Shown: piece after piece, positions 1-7,978 of the stretch | How the letters are laid out: each line of letters begins with the position of its first letter | How positions within the stretch are numbered: position 1 is the first letter of the stretch | Assembly: GCA_026125895.1 (NCBI GenBank) | Contig: JAHCKG010000033.1 | Span: 1 to 47,405 of the forward strand | Length of the DNA: 47,405 nucleotides | Reading direction: 5' to 3' | Origin: Pseudolabrys sp. | GTDB lineage: Bacteria > Pseudomonadota > Alphaproteobacteria > Rhizobiales > Xanthobacteraceae | Translations under genes and position numbers: made by a program | The notes under the pieces: generated by a model | What the model was told of the DNA's origin: nothing | The model's input: only the letters and a program-made list of their open reading frames with translations | The model's database searches: none

Positions 1-1
1 G

Positions 2-706
2 GCCTGGCTCGCAAGCCATCCTGACGACGCTGCGACCGTTGCCGCCTGGCGCGCGCAGGCCGACAGTGTTCGCGCCCGCTACGGCGCGGTAGCGAACGAA
101 CCGGTGCCTGCCCGCCTGCAACTCGACAGCATCCTCGCCGATGCGCAGCCGCGCGGGCGGCGCTTCATGGGGATGGCCGCGGCGGCCGTGTTCGCCGCTT
201 TCGTCGCCGGCGGCGGCGTCGGCTGGATGGCGCATGGCGCCACCGTGACCAAGCCGTCCGGCTTCGATGCCATTACTGCGGACGCGCTGGAGGCCTATCG
301 GCTTTATGTCGTCGAGGTCCGCCATCCGGTCGAAGTGCCGGGCACCGAGCAGGCGCATCTACGGCAGTGGCTGTCGAAGCGCGTCGGCTACGAACTAAGC
401 ATCCCCGACCTGTCGTCGCTCGGACTCAAGCTGGTCGGCGGCCGGCTGCTGCCGGGACCGACCGGCGCCGCCGCGTTCTACATGTATGAAGGCCCGTCGG
501 GCGAGCGCTACACCATCTACTGCGCCAAGGCGGCGCAGCCGGAAACGGCGCTACGCTTCAAGGGCGGCGAGCGCGATGCGACGATGTCATGGGTGGACAA
601 CAAGGTCGGCTACGTCGTCTCGGGACCGTCCGATCGTGACAAGCTCGAGAACGTGGCGAAGAACGTCTACGACCAGGTGGACAAAAGCGGCGCGAAGAAG
701 AGCTGA
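2..706 (+). CDS. Anti-sigma factor, membrane-anchored (5' partial)
   Basis: The reading frame is open from the window edge, so the true start lies upstream; the first visible GTG at 104 is internal. The visible part has a charged cytoplasmic segment that looks like the end of an anti-sigma domain, one transmembrane helix rich in Ala, Val and Gly (positions about 165-245), and a periplasmic domain of about 150 residues. This is the usual plan of rhizobial anti-sigma factors that hold an ECF sigma factor at the membrane. The zinc-binding HxxxCxxC motif expected at the N-terminus is outside the window, and so would be a partner sigma gene just upstream. The gene is followed by a palindromic repeat. 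The family call is from architecture and is fairly but not fully certain. Confidence 0.75.
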   Translation, partial: AWLASHPDDAATVAAWRAQADSVRARYGAVANEPVPARLQLDSILADAQPRGRRFMGMAAAAVFAAFVAGGGVGWMAHGATVTKPSGFDAITADALEAYRLYVVEVRHPVEVPGTEQAHLRQWLSKRVGYELSIPDLSSLGLKLVGGRLLPGPTGAAAFYMYEGPSGERYTIYCAKAAQPETALRFKGGERDATMSWVDNKVGYVVSGPSDRDKLENVAKNVYDQVDKSGAKKS

Positions 707-720
707 GCGCGCACCAACTC

Positions 721-810
721 TGTCATCACCGGGCTTGACCCGGTGATCTCGCTTAGGAACGCACAGAGCCCATCCTAAGCGGGATGGCCGGGTCAAGCCC
801 GGCCATGACA
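721..810. repeat. Compound palindromic intergenic repeat
   Basis: Two inverted outer arms (721-747 and 783-810) flank an inner inverted pair, CGCTTAGGA (750-758) and TCCTAAGCG (773-781). Each outer arm is itself a palindrome: CACCGGG/CCCGGTG on the left and GGCCGGG/CCCGGCC on the right. The differences between arms keep the pairing. It fills the space between the anti-sigma gene and the convergent DnaJ-family gene, and resembles dispersed REP-like elements of rhizobial genomes. Confidence 0.8.
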
Positions 811-811
811 G

Positions 812-1819
812 CTAACCCAAATCCTTCCTTGGATCGTACGGACTATCGTCGCGCAGCTTCTCGATCTCCGTCTTGAGATCGTCGCCGACTTTGTCCGGCA
901 GCACGACGCGCACGGTGGCGAGCAGATCGCCATGCGCCTTGCCGCCTTTGGCCTTGAGACCCTTGCCCTTGAGGCGGAACGTGCGGCCGGAATTGGTGCC
1001 AGCGGGGATCGCCAGTTCGACCGCGCCGTCGAGCGTCGGCACGCGCACCTTGCCGCCGAGTACCGCTTCGTACAGCGTGATCGGCAGGTCGAGCCGCAGG
1101 TCGTCGCCGTCGGCCTTGAACAGCGGATGCGCCGCGATATTGACCGTGATGATGGCGTCGCCATTGCGCCCGAGCGGACCGGGATAGCCCTGCCCCTTCA
1201 GCCTGATCTGCTGGCCGCTGGCGATACCGGCCGGAATCTTGACCTCGACCTCCTTGCCGGTCGGCAGACTGACGCGCTTGGTCGCGCCCTTGGCCGCGTC
1301 GGTCAGCGCGATGGTCAGCGACGCGGCAAGGTCCTGCCCCGTCGCCTGCGAGCCGAAATCCTCCGGTTCGAACTCGGAGGCATAGCCGCGCGGGCCCGCG
1401 CCGGCGCGGCCGCCGAACATGCCGCGCAGCAGATCCTCGAAGCCGGAGCCGCCACCGGCACCGGGCCGGCGCTGGAAGCCGTCGGGCCCGAAGGAGAAAC
1501 TCTCGAAGCCGCCGGGGTGGCCCGAACCCTGGCCAAAGCCGCCGGCGCCGGGGTTGAAGCCGCCGCCCGGCTGGCCGGAAAAGCCCTGGAAGCGCGGCTT
1601 GCCCTCGGCGTCGATCTCGCCGCGGTCGAACGCCTTGCGCTTCTCGTCATCGCCGACGATCTCGTAGGCCGCGTTCAATTCGGCGAAGCGCGAAGCCGCC
1701 TTGGCGTCGTTCTTGTTGGCGTCGGGATGGTGCTTTTTGGCAAGCTTGCGGAAGGCGGATTTGATCTCCGCCTCGCTCGCAGTCTTGGACACCCCCAGAA
1801 CCGTGTAGGGGTCACGCAT
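812..1819 (-). CDS. DnaJ-family co-chaperone (CbpA-like, no zinc finger)
   Basis: A J-domain protein that would stimulate the ATPase of DnaK. The N-terminus (residues about 2-67) is a full J domain starting MRDPYTVLGV and carrying the HPD motif (KKHHPD). A glycine- and phenylalanine-rich linker follows (about 80-145), then a DnaJ C-terminal substrate-binding domain containing VKIPAGIASGQQIRLKGQG. There are no CxxCxGxG repeats, so this is the CbpA class rather than true DnaJ. I chose ATG 1819 because GGAG lies 9 bases upstream; a TTG at 1828 would sit directly on that same site. The protein is 335 residues. It is convergent with the anti-sigma gene across the repeat. Confidence 0.93.
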   Translation of the reverse strand: MRDPYTVLGVSKTASEAEIKSAFRKLAKKHHPDANKNDAKAASRFAELNAAYEIVGDDEKRKAFDRGEIDAEGKPRFQGFSGQPGGGFNPGAGGFGQGSGHPGGFESFSFGPDGFQRRPGAGGGSGFEDLLRGMFGGRAGAGPRGYASEFEPEDFGSQATGQDLAASLTIALTDAAKGATKRVSLPTGKEVEVKIPAGIASGQQIRLKGQGYPGPLGRNGDAIITVNIAAHPLFKADGDDLRLDLPITLYEAVLGGKVRVPTLDGAVELAIPAGTNSGRTFRLKGKGLKAKGGKAHGDLLATVRVVLPDKVGDDLKTEIEKLRDDSPYDPRKDLG

Positions 1820-1952
1820 CCTTGCCAACTCCGTGAAACTGTCGAATTGCCCCTGCCCGGCGGCCGATTGCCGCCGAATCGACCCTTAATGTGGGGTTCC
1901 GGGGCCGCTTATTCAACGGAGAGAACGGGATTCCCAGGCGGCAAGCGCCCAC

Positions 1953-2453
1953 TTACGACTGCTTCCAAGGCTTCATCGAGCGCACTTCCCAGCCGCCCTT
2001 GCGCGGCTTGCAGGCCGCCCCCTGGAGCCAGGCCTCGGAGCCGGCGTTGACGTAGCTCGCGAGGAAGTCGTGGCAGGTCTGGTCGCCGTCGGCATAGGCC
2101 TGCGAAATCGGCGTCACCGTACCGCGGGCGCCGGATACCGGATTTTCCCACGGGATACTGGAGTCCTTGTCACCGCGCGCCAGAACTTCCTTCACGGCTT
2201 CTCGCGCGAAGGCCAGGTCGGCGGCCGGCGGCAGCTTGTCCCCGCCTTTGGTGCCGGGCGGCGGGGTGATCGAGCCGGTCTGGTCGGCATTGGAACCGAA
2301 CAGGGAATCGAACTGCGACGACAGGCTGCATCCGCCCGTGCCCAGCGCGAGCACGAGCGCAGAGACGGCGGCAACGCGACGCCATAGGCGCGCGGGCGCG
2401 GTTCCCCTATATAGGGCGCTACGGCCCTGATGACGGGTCCTTCGACCGGTCAC
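1953..2453 (-). CDS. RT0821/Lpp0805-family surface lipoprotein
   Basis: A probable outer-membrane lipoprotein of 166 residues with an arginine-rich N-terminus, a short hydrophobic stretch (VSALVLALGTGG) and a candidate lipidated Cys42. The lipobox (TGGC) is not ideal. The C-terminal half, with paired cysteines and the ending AACKPRKGGWEVRSM, looks like the RT0821/Lpp0805 surface-protein family of alphaproteobacteria. No ATG exists in this frame near the signal sequence. I chose GTG 2453 because GGGGAG lies 6 bases upstream. This start is only 13 bases from the divergent pdxH start, so each promoter must lie inside the other gene or one start is wrong. The function of the family is not established. 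Confidence 0.75.
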   Translation of the reverse strand: MTGRRTRHQGRSALYRGTAPARLWRRVAAVSALVLALGTGGCSLSSQFDSLFGSNADQTGSITPPPGTKGGDKLPPAADLAFAREAVKEVLARGDKDSSIPWENPVSGARGTVTPISQAYADGDQTCHDFLASYVNAGSEAWLQGAACKPRKGGWEVRSMKPWKQS

Positions 2454-2466
2454 GTGAGACTCCCCG

Positions 2467-3108
2467 ATGTCCGACACGACTCCGATTGAACGCACAGTAA
2501 AGTTAATGAGTGGTGATTTTACGGAAGCCGACGAGCCGATGCGGCTGTTCGCCGCCTGGCTCGAGGACGCGACCAAGTCGGAACCCCGCGATCCGACTGC
2601 GATGACGCTTGCGACCGTCGACCGCGACGGCATGCCCGACGCGCGCATGGTGCTGTTGAAGAGCGCCGACGCCCACGGCTTCGTCTTCTTCACCAATACC
2701 GAAAGCCAGAAAGGCCAGGAACTCGCCGACAGCCCGAAGGCGGCGCTGGTGTTCCATTGGAAGTCGCTCAACCGGCAGATCCGCGTGCGCGGCATCGTCG
2801 AGCGGGTCACCGACGCCGAGGCCGACGCCTACTTCGCCACGCGGCCGAAGCAGGCGCAGATCGGCGCCTGGGCATCGCAGCAGTCGCGTCCGCTGGAAAG
2901 CCGCCTCGCCTTCGAGAAGGCTGTCGCGGTCAATGCCGCCAAATATGCGCTCGGCAACGTGCCGCGCCCGCCTTACTGGTCCGGATACCGTATCGTACCA
3001 TCGTCGATCGAGTTCTGGCACGACCGTCCGTTCCGCCTGCACGACCGCATCGTGTTCAAGCGCACCGAGCCGGGCGCAGCCTGGAGCAAGACGCGGCTTT
3101 ATCCGTGA
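2467..3108 (+). CDS. pdxH: Pyridoxamine 5'-phosphate oxidase
   Basis: An FMN enzyme that oxidises pyridoxamine or pyridoxine 5'-phosphate to pyridoxal 5'-phosphate, the last step of vitamin B6 synthesis and salvage. The 213-residue length is typical. Visible signatures are the FMN-binding stretch [25 protein letters not shown], the RQIRVRG strand, and the C-terminal dimerisation block [18 protein letters not shown] ending in KTRLYP. ATG 2467 has no clear ribosome-binding site; ATG 2506 is the next in frame and would remove 13 poorly conserved residues. The gene stands alone and is divergent from the lipoprotein gene. Confidence 0.97.
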   Translation: MSDTTPIERTVKLMSGDFTEADEPMRLFAAWLEDATKSEPRDPTAMTLATVDRDGMPDARMVLLKSADAHGFVFFTNTESQKGQELADSPKAALVFHWKSLNRQIRVRGIVERVTDAEADAYFATRPKQAQIGAWASQQSRPLESRLAFEKAVAVNAAKYALGNVPRPPYWSGYRIVPSSIEFWHDRPFRLHDRIVFKRTEPGAAWSKTRLYP

Positions 3109-3132
3109 GCTACAACAAAGAGCATTCACAAT

Positions 3133-3205
3133 CCGCTCGTCCCCGCGGATGCGGGGACCCAGACTTTGCCAAGGACTGGACCCCCGCTTTCGCGGGGGTG
3201 AGCGG
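3133..3205. repeat. Palindromic intergenic repeat between pdxH and the SDR gene
   Basis: Two hairpins face each other. CCCCGC-ggat-GCGGGG (from 3140) and CCCCGC-tttc-GCGGGG (about 3182-3197) are embedded in outer arms CCGCTC...GAGCGG and CCAG...CTGG. It is a different family from the element at 721-810, and it resembles a repeat common between rhizobial genes. It could end pdxH transcription, although there is no T-tract. Confidence 0.75.
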
Positions 3206-3224
3206 AATTAGCAGGTCCTGACTC

Positions 3225-3977
3225 ATGCCCACTTCGCAATCCAATCAGCCGCGCCGCACGCTTCTGCTCACCGGCGCCAGCCGTGGCATCGGCCACGCCA
3301 CGGTAAAGCGGTTCTCCGCCGCCGGCTGGCGCGTCATCACCTGCTCGCGCCATCCGTTTCCGGAAAACTGCCCGTGGGACGCGGGCCCCGAAGACCACAT
3401 TCAGGTCGATCTCGCCGACGAGCAGAACACCTTCGAGGCGATCGAGGAGATCAAGCGCCGGCTCGAGGGCCACGAACTGCACGCGCTGGTCAACAACGCC
3501 GCGATCTCCCCCAAGGCCGACGGCGGCAAGCGTCTCGGCTCCATCGACACCACGATGGACGTGTGGAAGCAGGTGTTCAACGTCAACTTCTTCGCGCCGA
3601 TCATGCTGGCGCGCGGCCTCGTCGATGAATTGAAGGCGGCGAAGGGCTCGGTGGTGAACGTGACCTCGATCGCCGGCTCGCGCGTGCATCCGTTTGCCGG
3701 CGCGGCCTATGCGACGTCGAAGGCGGCGCTGGCGTCGCTCACCCGGGAAATGGCTTCCGATTTCGGCCGGCTCGGCATCCGCGTCAACGCCATCGCGCCG
3801 GGCGAGATCGATACCGCGATCCTGTCGCCGGGAACCGAGAAGATTGTCGAGCAGATCCCGATGCAGCGCCTCGGCACGCCCGACGAAGTTGCCAAGATCA
3901 TCTACGTGCTGTGCACGGAGACGAGTTCTTACGTCAACGGCGCCGAGATCCACATCAACGGCGGCCAGCACGTTTGA
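3225..3977 (+). CDS. Short-chain dehydrogenase/reductase (SDR)
   Basis: A classical SDR of 250 residues, a soluble NAD(P)-dependent oxidoreductase. The Rossmann cofactor motif TGASRGIG is at residues 16-23, LVNNAAIS is the conserved NNAG-like motif, and the catalytic Tyr162 and Lys166 form YxxxK (YATSK) with the serine of TSIAGS upstream. The C-terminal IAPGEIDTAI and YVNGAEIHINGGQHV are typical of the classical subfamily. The substrate cannot be read from sequence. The gene has no operon partners: a repeat lies on each side and the next gene is convergent. Confidence 0.93.
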   Translation: MPTSQSNQPRRTLLLTGASRGIGHATVKRFSAAGWRVITCSRHPFPENCPWDAGPEDHIQVDLADEQNTFEAIEEIKRRLEGHELHALVNNAAISPKADGGKRLGSIDTTMDVWKQVFNVNFFAPIMLARGLVDELKAAKGSVVNVTSIAGSRVHPFAGAAYATSKAALASLTREMASDFGRLGIRVNAIAPGEIDTAILSPGTEKIVEQIPMQRLGTPDEVAKIIYVLCTETSSYVNGAEIHINGGQHV

Positions 3978-3997
3978 GCGGCACCGCCTTGTTGCTT

Positions 3998-4047
3998 CGA
4001 CGCGTTTTCTTCACGCGAACCGGTATCCACTTCGCTCGAAAACGCTC
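3998..4047. repeat. Dispersed rhizobial intergenic repeat
   Basis: A 50-base element containing CGCGTTTTCTTCACGCGAAC and GTATCCACTTCGCTCGAAAA. I recognise it from memory as a sequence found many times in Bradyrhizobium-like genomes. Its left half contains the inverted pair CGCGTT...CACGCG. It ends exactly where the stop codon of the convergent minus-strand gene (4048) begins. Confidence 0.65.
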
Positions 4048-4284
4048 TTATTTGAAGAAAGATGTCTCTTTCCGGACCGGCGGCGTCTCGAAGGGGCCGC
4101 GATGGCTGCCGCCGGGTCCGCTGCGCGGGCCGACGAATTTCAGATCATGCGTCTCGCCGCACGGGCACTTGAACTGCAACGGCGCCCGGAGCGGATTGAT
4201 CATGTCCTCGTAGGCAATGCGGCTGATGACCGTGATGCCGGTATCGGGACAGGTGATAACGATGCGCGGCTTCCTGTTTTGCAT
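4048..4284 (-). CDS. Small cysteine-motif hypothetical protein
   Basis: A 78-residue protein beginning MQNRKPRIVITCPDTG. It carries two short cysteine motifs, ITCPDTG and FKCPCGETH, separated by about 28 residues, which would suit a zinc-ribbon fold. The C-terminus is a basic, proline- and glycine-rich tail. The frame continues upstream to a TTG at 4320, but ATG 4284 starts where a conserved-looking domain begins. No strong ribosome-binding site is visible for either. I think it is a rhizobial conserved hypothetical protein, and the function is unknown. The stop codon touches a dispersed repeat. Confidence 0.65.
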   Translation of the reverse strand: MQNRKPRIVITCPDTGITVISRIAYEDMINPLRAPLQFKCPCGETHDLKFVGPRSGPGGSHRGPFETPPVRKETSFFK

Positions 4285-4410
4285 GCGCTGAGAACGTCGC
4301 CGCCCGGCTCCGGGTTCCAACCGGCAGGTTGAAATCCCCAGCCTTGGGGTGCGCCAAACCGATCACGCGTGCGTCATCTTGCGCAGCCGCCCGTCGAGGC
4401 GGGCGCTACC

Positions 4411-5382
4411 CTACAGCCACTTCTTCCATTTGAAGAAAAGGATCGGCCCGATCGCCGCCGCGATCATGATGACGATGGCCATCGGATAGCCGAGATTGAA
4501 GTCGAGCTCGGGCATATGCTTGAAGTTCATGCCGTAGATCGAGGCGACGAGCGTCGGCGGCATGAAGATCACCGCGGCGATCGAGAATATCTTGATGATG
4601 TCGTTTTGCTGGATCGAGACGATGCCGAGCAGCGCGTCGAGCAAAAACTGAATCTTGCCGCCGAGATAGGTCGCGTGATCGGACAGCGAGATCACGTCAC
4701 GCTGCATCGAGGTGAGCTGCAGCTTGGCGTCCTTCGGCCACTTCATTCCCTCGGCCTCGTTGGCAAGGAACGACAGCAGACGGCCGACCGAGACCTGCGA
4801 CTCACGGACCTTGGAGGTCAGGTCGCCCTTGCGGCCGAGCGTCTTGAGAACTTCATGATAAGACGGCGGGCCCGATCCAACCTCCGGCTCGAAAATGGTG
4901 TGCGAGACGGCATCGACCTCGGCGGCGATGCGCTCGAGAATATCGGCGGACCGGTCGACCACGGCGTCGAGCAGATCCATCAGCACGGTGTCGCCGGTAA
5001 CCTTCGGACCGCAGAAACGGCTTAGCTTGTGCTCGACCAGGGCGAAGGGCCGCGGCGCGTCGTAACGGACAGTGCACAGCGCGTGGTTCGACAGGATGAA
5101 AGTGACCGGCGTGGTCTTCGGCGTCGCGGTGTCGGACTGGGACATCAAGGTCGCGGTCATATAGCGCGCGCCGTTCTCCAGATAGAGTCGGCTGGAGACT
5201 TCGATCTCCTGCATCTCTTCGCGCGTCGGAATTGCAACCCCGAGGATGTGCTCGACCTGCTTGTCTTCCTGAACGGTGGGATTGACGAGATCGATCCAGA
5301 CCGGGGTCTCGGTCAGCTCGTCGCCGGGCTCGAACTGCACCCGCTCGAGCATGGTGCCACGCTGAACGAAAATCGAGAGCAT
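4411..5382 (-). CDS. corA: CorA-family magnesium/cobalt transporter
   Basis: A 323-residue inner-membrane divalent cation channel. The large N-terminal cytoplasmic domain, with long acidic helices (residues about 1-255), is followed by two transmembrane helices (about 262-281 and 300-318). The diagnostic GMN selectivity motif sits in the connecting loop as YGMNF (G284-M285-N286), and the C-terminus is basic (KWKKWL), all as in CorA. It is likely monocistronic. A weak GC hairpin (about 4386-4402) lies just after the stop and has no T-tract. Confidence 0.96.
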   Translation of the reverse strand: MLSIFVQRGTMLERVQFEPGDELTETPVWIDLVNPTVQEDKQVEHILGVAIPTREEMQEIEVSSRLYLENGARYMTATLMSQSDTATPKTTPVTFILSNHALCTVRYDAPRPFALVEHKLSRFCGPKVTGDTVLMDLLDAVVDRSADILERIAAEVDAVSHTIFEPEVGSGPPSYHEVLKTLGRKGDLTSKVRESQVSVGRLLSFLANEAEGMKWPKDAKLQLTSMQRDVISLSDHATYLGGKIQFLLDALLGIVSIQQNDIIKIFSIAAVIFMPPTLVASIYGMNFKHMPELDFNLGYPMAIVIMIAAAIGPILFFKWKKWL

Positions 5383-5603
5383 CCGTCACCCTGCCGCCGA
5401 GCGCCGCGTCATGCGCCGCGTTTGCGTGCGCCCCGCGCCTTCATGGCCAGATCGCAGCGCTGCGCGCAAGCTGGAAATTGAGCACGGTGCGCGCGCAAGC
5501 AAAGCCGCGCACATCGTTCGCGCGCGGCGTCCATGGTCCGTCGGGTGGGGAGAAAGGTGGCGGCCCTCGATGTGGGGCCGCGAATTCTAAAGCGTCAGCG
5601 CGT

Positions 5604-5783
5604 TTAGTCGCTATCGACCGGCATATAGCGCTTGGTCTCGGCCGGCTTCTTTTCCGGCTTGTGACGCACGGCCCCGGCCACCGCCGAGATACCGATCTTG
5701 CCGTAACGCTCCTTGAGCTGACTGGACGTGCCTTGCTGCTGTTGCTGCTGCGGCTGACGGTCCGAACCCTTAGGCGCGGTCAT
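5604..5783 (-). CDS. Small basic glutamine-rich hypothetical protein
   Basis: A 59-residue frame in the gap between corA and the L,D-transpeptidase gene. It starts at ATG 5781-5783 with GGAG 10 bases upstream. The N-terminus has a run of six glutamines after MTAPKGSDRQPQ, then SSQLKERYGKIGISAVAGAV and a lysine-rich tail KPEKKPAETKRYMPVDSD. The good start signal, coherent composition and high-GC third positions support a real gene. I believe similar short proteins occur in related rhizobia, but I cannot check. There is no membrane segment and no cysteine. Function unknown. Confidence 0.65.
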   Translation of the reverse strand: MTAPKGSDRQPQQQQQQGTSSQLKERYGKIGISAVAGAVRHKPEKKPAETKRYMPVDSD

Positions 5784-6165
5784 TTTACGTTGGCTCCGTT
5801 GGTCCTTGGGATTTCCTCAAGGCTCTATGTTGGCGGCAAGTGGGGCGGAATTACGCAAGTTTCTGTATTTGATCGTGGATTCGGCCCTCAGAATAAACAA
5901 TGTCCGCCCTCGCATCAGTATACCATTTGTTATGGTAAACCCTCTGTTAATACCTTGACGGCAAAGTTGTTTTTAAAGACGGCGCCCTGGTTCCGCGTCC
6001 GGGCCGTCACAAACGTGAACCAAATGCGGCATTCCTGCAACAGGTTCACAAGAAGCTGCGTCCCAAAGCTGAAGAAACGTGGCTAATGCGGGCCTTCTTC
6101 GCTTAATTGCACTGCAGAATACACAGCGACGGGCGCCACGACGGCGACCAGGAAAGAGGACTGAC
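5784..6165. other. 382-base gene-free region with an inverted repeat
   Basis: No convincing gene is seen on either strand. It is locally AT-richer than its surroundings. A perfect 6-base inverted repeat, TACCAT-ttgtt-ATGGTA, lies at 5921-5937 and could be an operator. A TTGACG at about 5956 resembles a -35 box but has no good -10 partner. The region should hold the promoters for the small minus-strand gene and for the L,D-transpeptidase gene. Confidence 0.45.
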
Positions 6166-6843
6166 ATGCGCGCTAAGGCATTGATGTTGGCGGTATTTGG
6201 CGTCGGATTGATGCTCGGGGGATGCATGCAGACGACGGTCGAACCGGCCTCGGAAGCCAGCATGACCCCGCGCGACAAGAAGCTCCTGGCGGCGGCGCCG
6301 TACGAAAAAGTAACGATTCCTGAACAGTTTCAGCGGGCTATCGTCGCCTACCACCGCAAAGAGCAGCCCGGCTCGATCGTCATCGATTCGGACGCGAAGT
6401 ACCTCTACTACGTGCTCGATGGCGGCAAGGCGATCCGCTACGGCGTGACCGTGGGCGAAGAGGCCCTCGCCTGGTCCGGCGTCGCCAAAGTCGGCCGCAA
6501 GGCCGAATGGCCGACCTGGACCCCCACCGCTGAGATCAAGAAGCGCATGGACGTGCCGAACTTCGTGTCCGGCGGCCCGCAAAACCCGATGGGCGCCCGC
6601 GCGATGTACCTCTACGAGGGCAACAAGGACACGCTGTACCGCATCCACGGCACCAACCAGCCGGAATATATCGGCCAGGCGATCTCCTCGGGCTGCATCC
6701 GCATGACCAACGAGGACGTCATCGACCTCTACAACCGGGTCAAGCCGGGCGCCGTGGTGGTGGTGCTGGCGCCGGGCCAGGGCGACGCGCCGTTCGGCTC
6801 GTCCTCGCCGCGCCTGGCGGCCGCGGGCGGCCTGTTCCGCTAA
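6166..6843 (+). CDS. L,D-transpeptidase lipoprotein (ErfK/YbiS/YcfS/YnhG type)
   Basis: A periplasmic enzyme that forms 3-3 cross-links in peptidoglycan or attaches proteins to it. The 225-residue protein begins with a lipoprotein signal ending in lipobox LGGC (Cys20). The YkuD domain covers about residues 68-202, with the catalytic pair H161 (HGTN) and C177 (SSGCIRM) in the family spacing. I chose ATG 6166 because AGAGGA lies about 6 bases upstream and the signal peptide starts there. The gene is followed by a strong terminator. It is one of two YkuD-fold proteins in the window, the other being at 11310. Confidence 0.95.
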   Translation: MRAKALMLAVFGVGLMLGGCMQTTVEPASEASMTPRDKKLLAAAPYEKVTIPEQFQRAIVAYHRKEQPGSIVIDSDAKYLYYVLDGGKAIRYGVTVGEEALAWSGVAKVGRKAEWPTWTPTAEIKKRMDVPNFVSGGPQNPMGARAMYLYEGNKDTLYRIHGTNQPEYIGQAISSGCIRMTNEDVIDLYNRVKPGAVVVVLAPGQGDAPFGSSSPRLAAAGGLFR

Positions 6844-6867
6844 GACAAGTTTCGGGGACTGAGACGA

Positions 6868-6892
6868 AACGGCGCCTTCGGGCGCCGTTTTT
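6868..6892 (+). terminator. Rho-independent terminator of the L,D-transpeptidase gene
   Basis: A perfect 9-base stem, AACGGCGCC-ttcg-GGCGCCGTT, with a stable TTCG tetraloop is followed by a T-rich run broken by a single G (TTTTTGTTTTT). It starts 25 bases after the stop codon. Confidence 0.93.
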
Positions 6893-6904
6893 GTTTTTGA
6901 GTTC

Positions 6905-7035
6905 TTGTCCCGGACGCGGTGCAGCGCGCAGCGGTGCACCGCAGAGCCGGGACCGCCGCAACTGGCAGAATTTGGAACGGCCCCGGCTCAGCATCGCACC
7001 CCTCGCTGCGCTCGCGTTGCGATGCGTCCGGGGCA
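6905..7035. repeat. Palindromic rhizobial intergenic repeat
   Basis: The ends are inverted copies: TTGTCCCGGACGC at the left and TGCGTCCGGGGCAA at the right. Internal palindromes GCGGTGCA...TGCACCGC and CCCGGCTC/GAGCCGGG lie between them. I recognise the motif as one scattered between genes in Bradyrhizobium relatives. It lies between a terminator and the convergent metallophosphoesterase gene and contains no gene. Confidence 0.7.
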
Positions 7036-7042
7036 AAAAGGG

Positions 7043-7969
7043 TTAGCCCAGCGTCACCCGCACGATTTCCGGCGGCACGCCGAGGCGCAACGGCACCTTG
7101 CTGGTGCCCAGCCCGCCGGACACGATGAGATGGCGCCCCTGCTCGACGATGTGGCCATAGGCGAAGCGCGCGCCGTACTCCGATGGCGCCCACACCGGCG
7201 GCACCAGCGGCAGCCTGATTTGACCGCCATGAGTATGCCCGGCGAGCGTCAGTGACACGCGGTCCGGAACCTGGGTGAAGATGTCGGGCTCATGCACCAG
7301 CAGGATGACCGGATCGTCGGTGTCGACCTTGCGCAAGGTACCGGGCAGATCGTCGACGCCGCGGAACCGGCCGTGGCCAATGCGATAGGCGAGCTGATCG
7401 CCGAGACCGGCAAGCCAGAACCGGGCGCCGGGTTCGCCCAACAGCACGACGTCGTTTTCCATCGGCGTCAGGCGCACGTTCTTCAGCGCGGCGCGGGTCG
7501 GCCCGATGCCGTGCCACCAGTCGTGATTGCCGAGGATCGAATAGACGCCGAGCGGCGCCTTCAGGCGCGACAGCTCGTAGGACCAGGCCTCCGGCGGCAC
7601 CACCTCGGTGATGAAACGATGCGTGGCGAAATAGTCGCCGAGCAGCACGATCAGATCGCTCGACAAGGCGTTGGCGGCGTCGACCACCTGGCGGACGCGC
7701 GCGACGCCCATGTTCGGCCCGCCGGCATGGATATCGGCGATCGCCGTGACGGTAAGACGCTGGCCGGCGCGCCAGCCGGGCGGCCGCAAGGTGTAATCGG
7801 TGATGATGAGACTGTTGGCGGCTTCCATGGCCGCATAGGCCGTCGTGCCCGGCAAGATGATGGCGCCGGCGCCGGCCAGGCCAAGGCCGGTCTTGAGCAG
7901 CCCGCGCCGCGTGATTACCCGCGACGGCGGCGCCGCCGGTGCAAAACGGCTGGGCGCGTCGATCGTCAT
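7043..7969 (-). CDS. Metallophosphoesterase with Tat signal
   Basis: A calcineurin-like phosphoesterase of 308 residues that appears to be exported. The N-terminus has a twin-arginine motif (TRRGLLK, residues 20-26) followed by a hydrophobic Gly/Ala stretch. The dimetal motifs are D79 and H81 (ADIHAGG), D112 (GDY), N148 and H149 (GNHDWWHG), and the late GHTHGG. This arrangement fits the YkuE/YaeI group, some members of which act on lipid phosphates such as UDP-diacylglucosamine-like substrates, though the substrate here is unknown. The gene follows the extensin-like gene closely (9 bases), so the two are probably co-transcribed. Confidence 0.92.
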   Translation of the reverse strand: MTIDAPSRFAPAAPPSRVITRRGLLKTGLGLAGAGAIILPGTTAYAAMEAANSLIITDYTLRPPGWRAGQRLTVTAIADIHAGGPNMGVARVRQVVDAANALSSDLIVLLGDYFATHRFITEVVPPEAWSYELSRLKAPLGVYSILGNHDWWHGIGPTRAALKNVRLTPMENDVVLLGEPGARFWLAGLGDQLAYRIGHGRFRGVDDLPGTLRKVDTDDPVILLVHEPDIFTQVPDRVSLTLAGHTHGGQIRLPLVPPVWAPSEYGARFAYGHIVEQGRHLIVSGGLGTSKVPLRLGVPPEIVRVTLG

Positions 7970-7978
7970 CCTTTGGGC

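Noticed and set aside
932-2050. A 372-residue plus-strand frame over the DnaJ-family gene
   Set aside because: It is an alanine- and arginine-rich shadow of the minus-strand DnaJ gene, with no family-like sequence.
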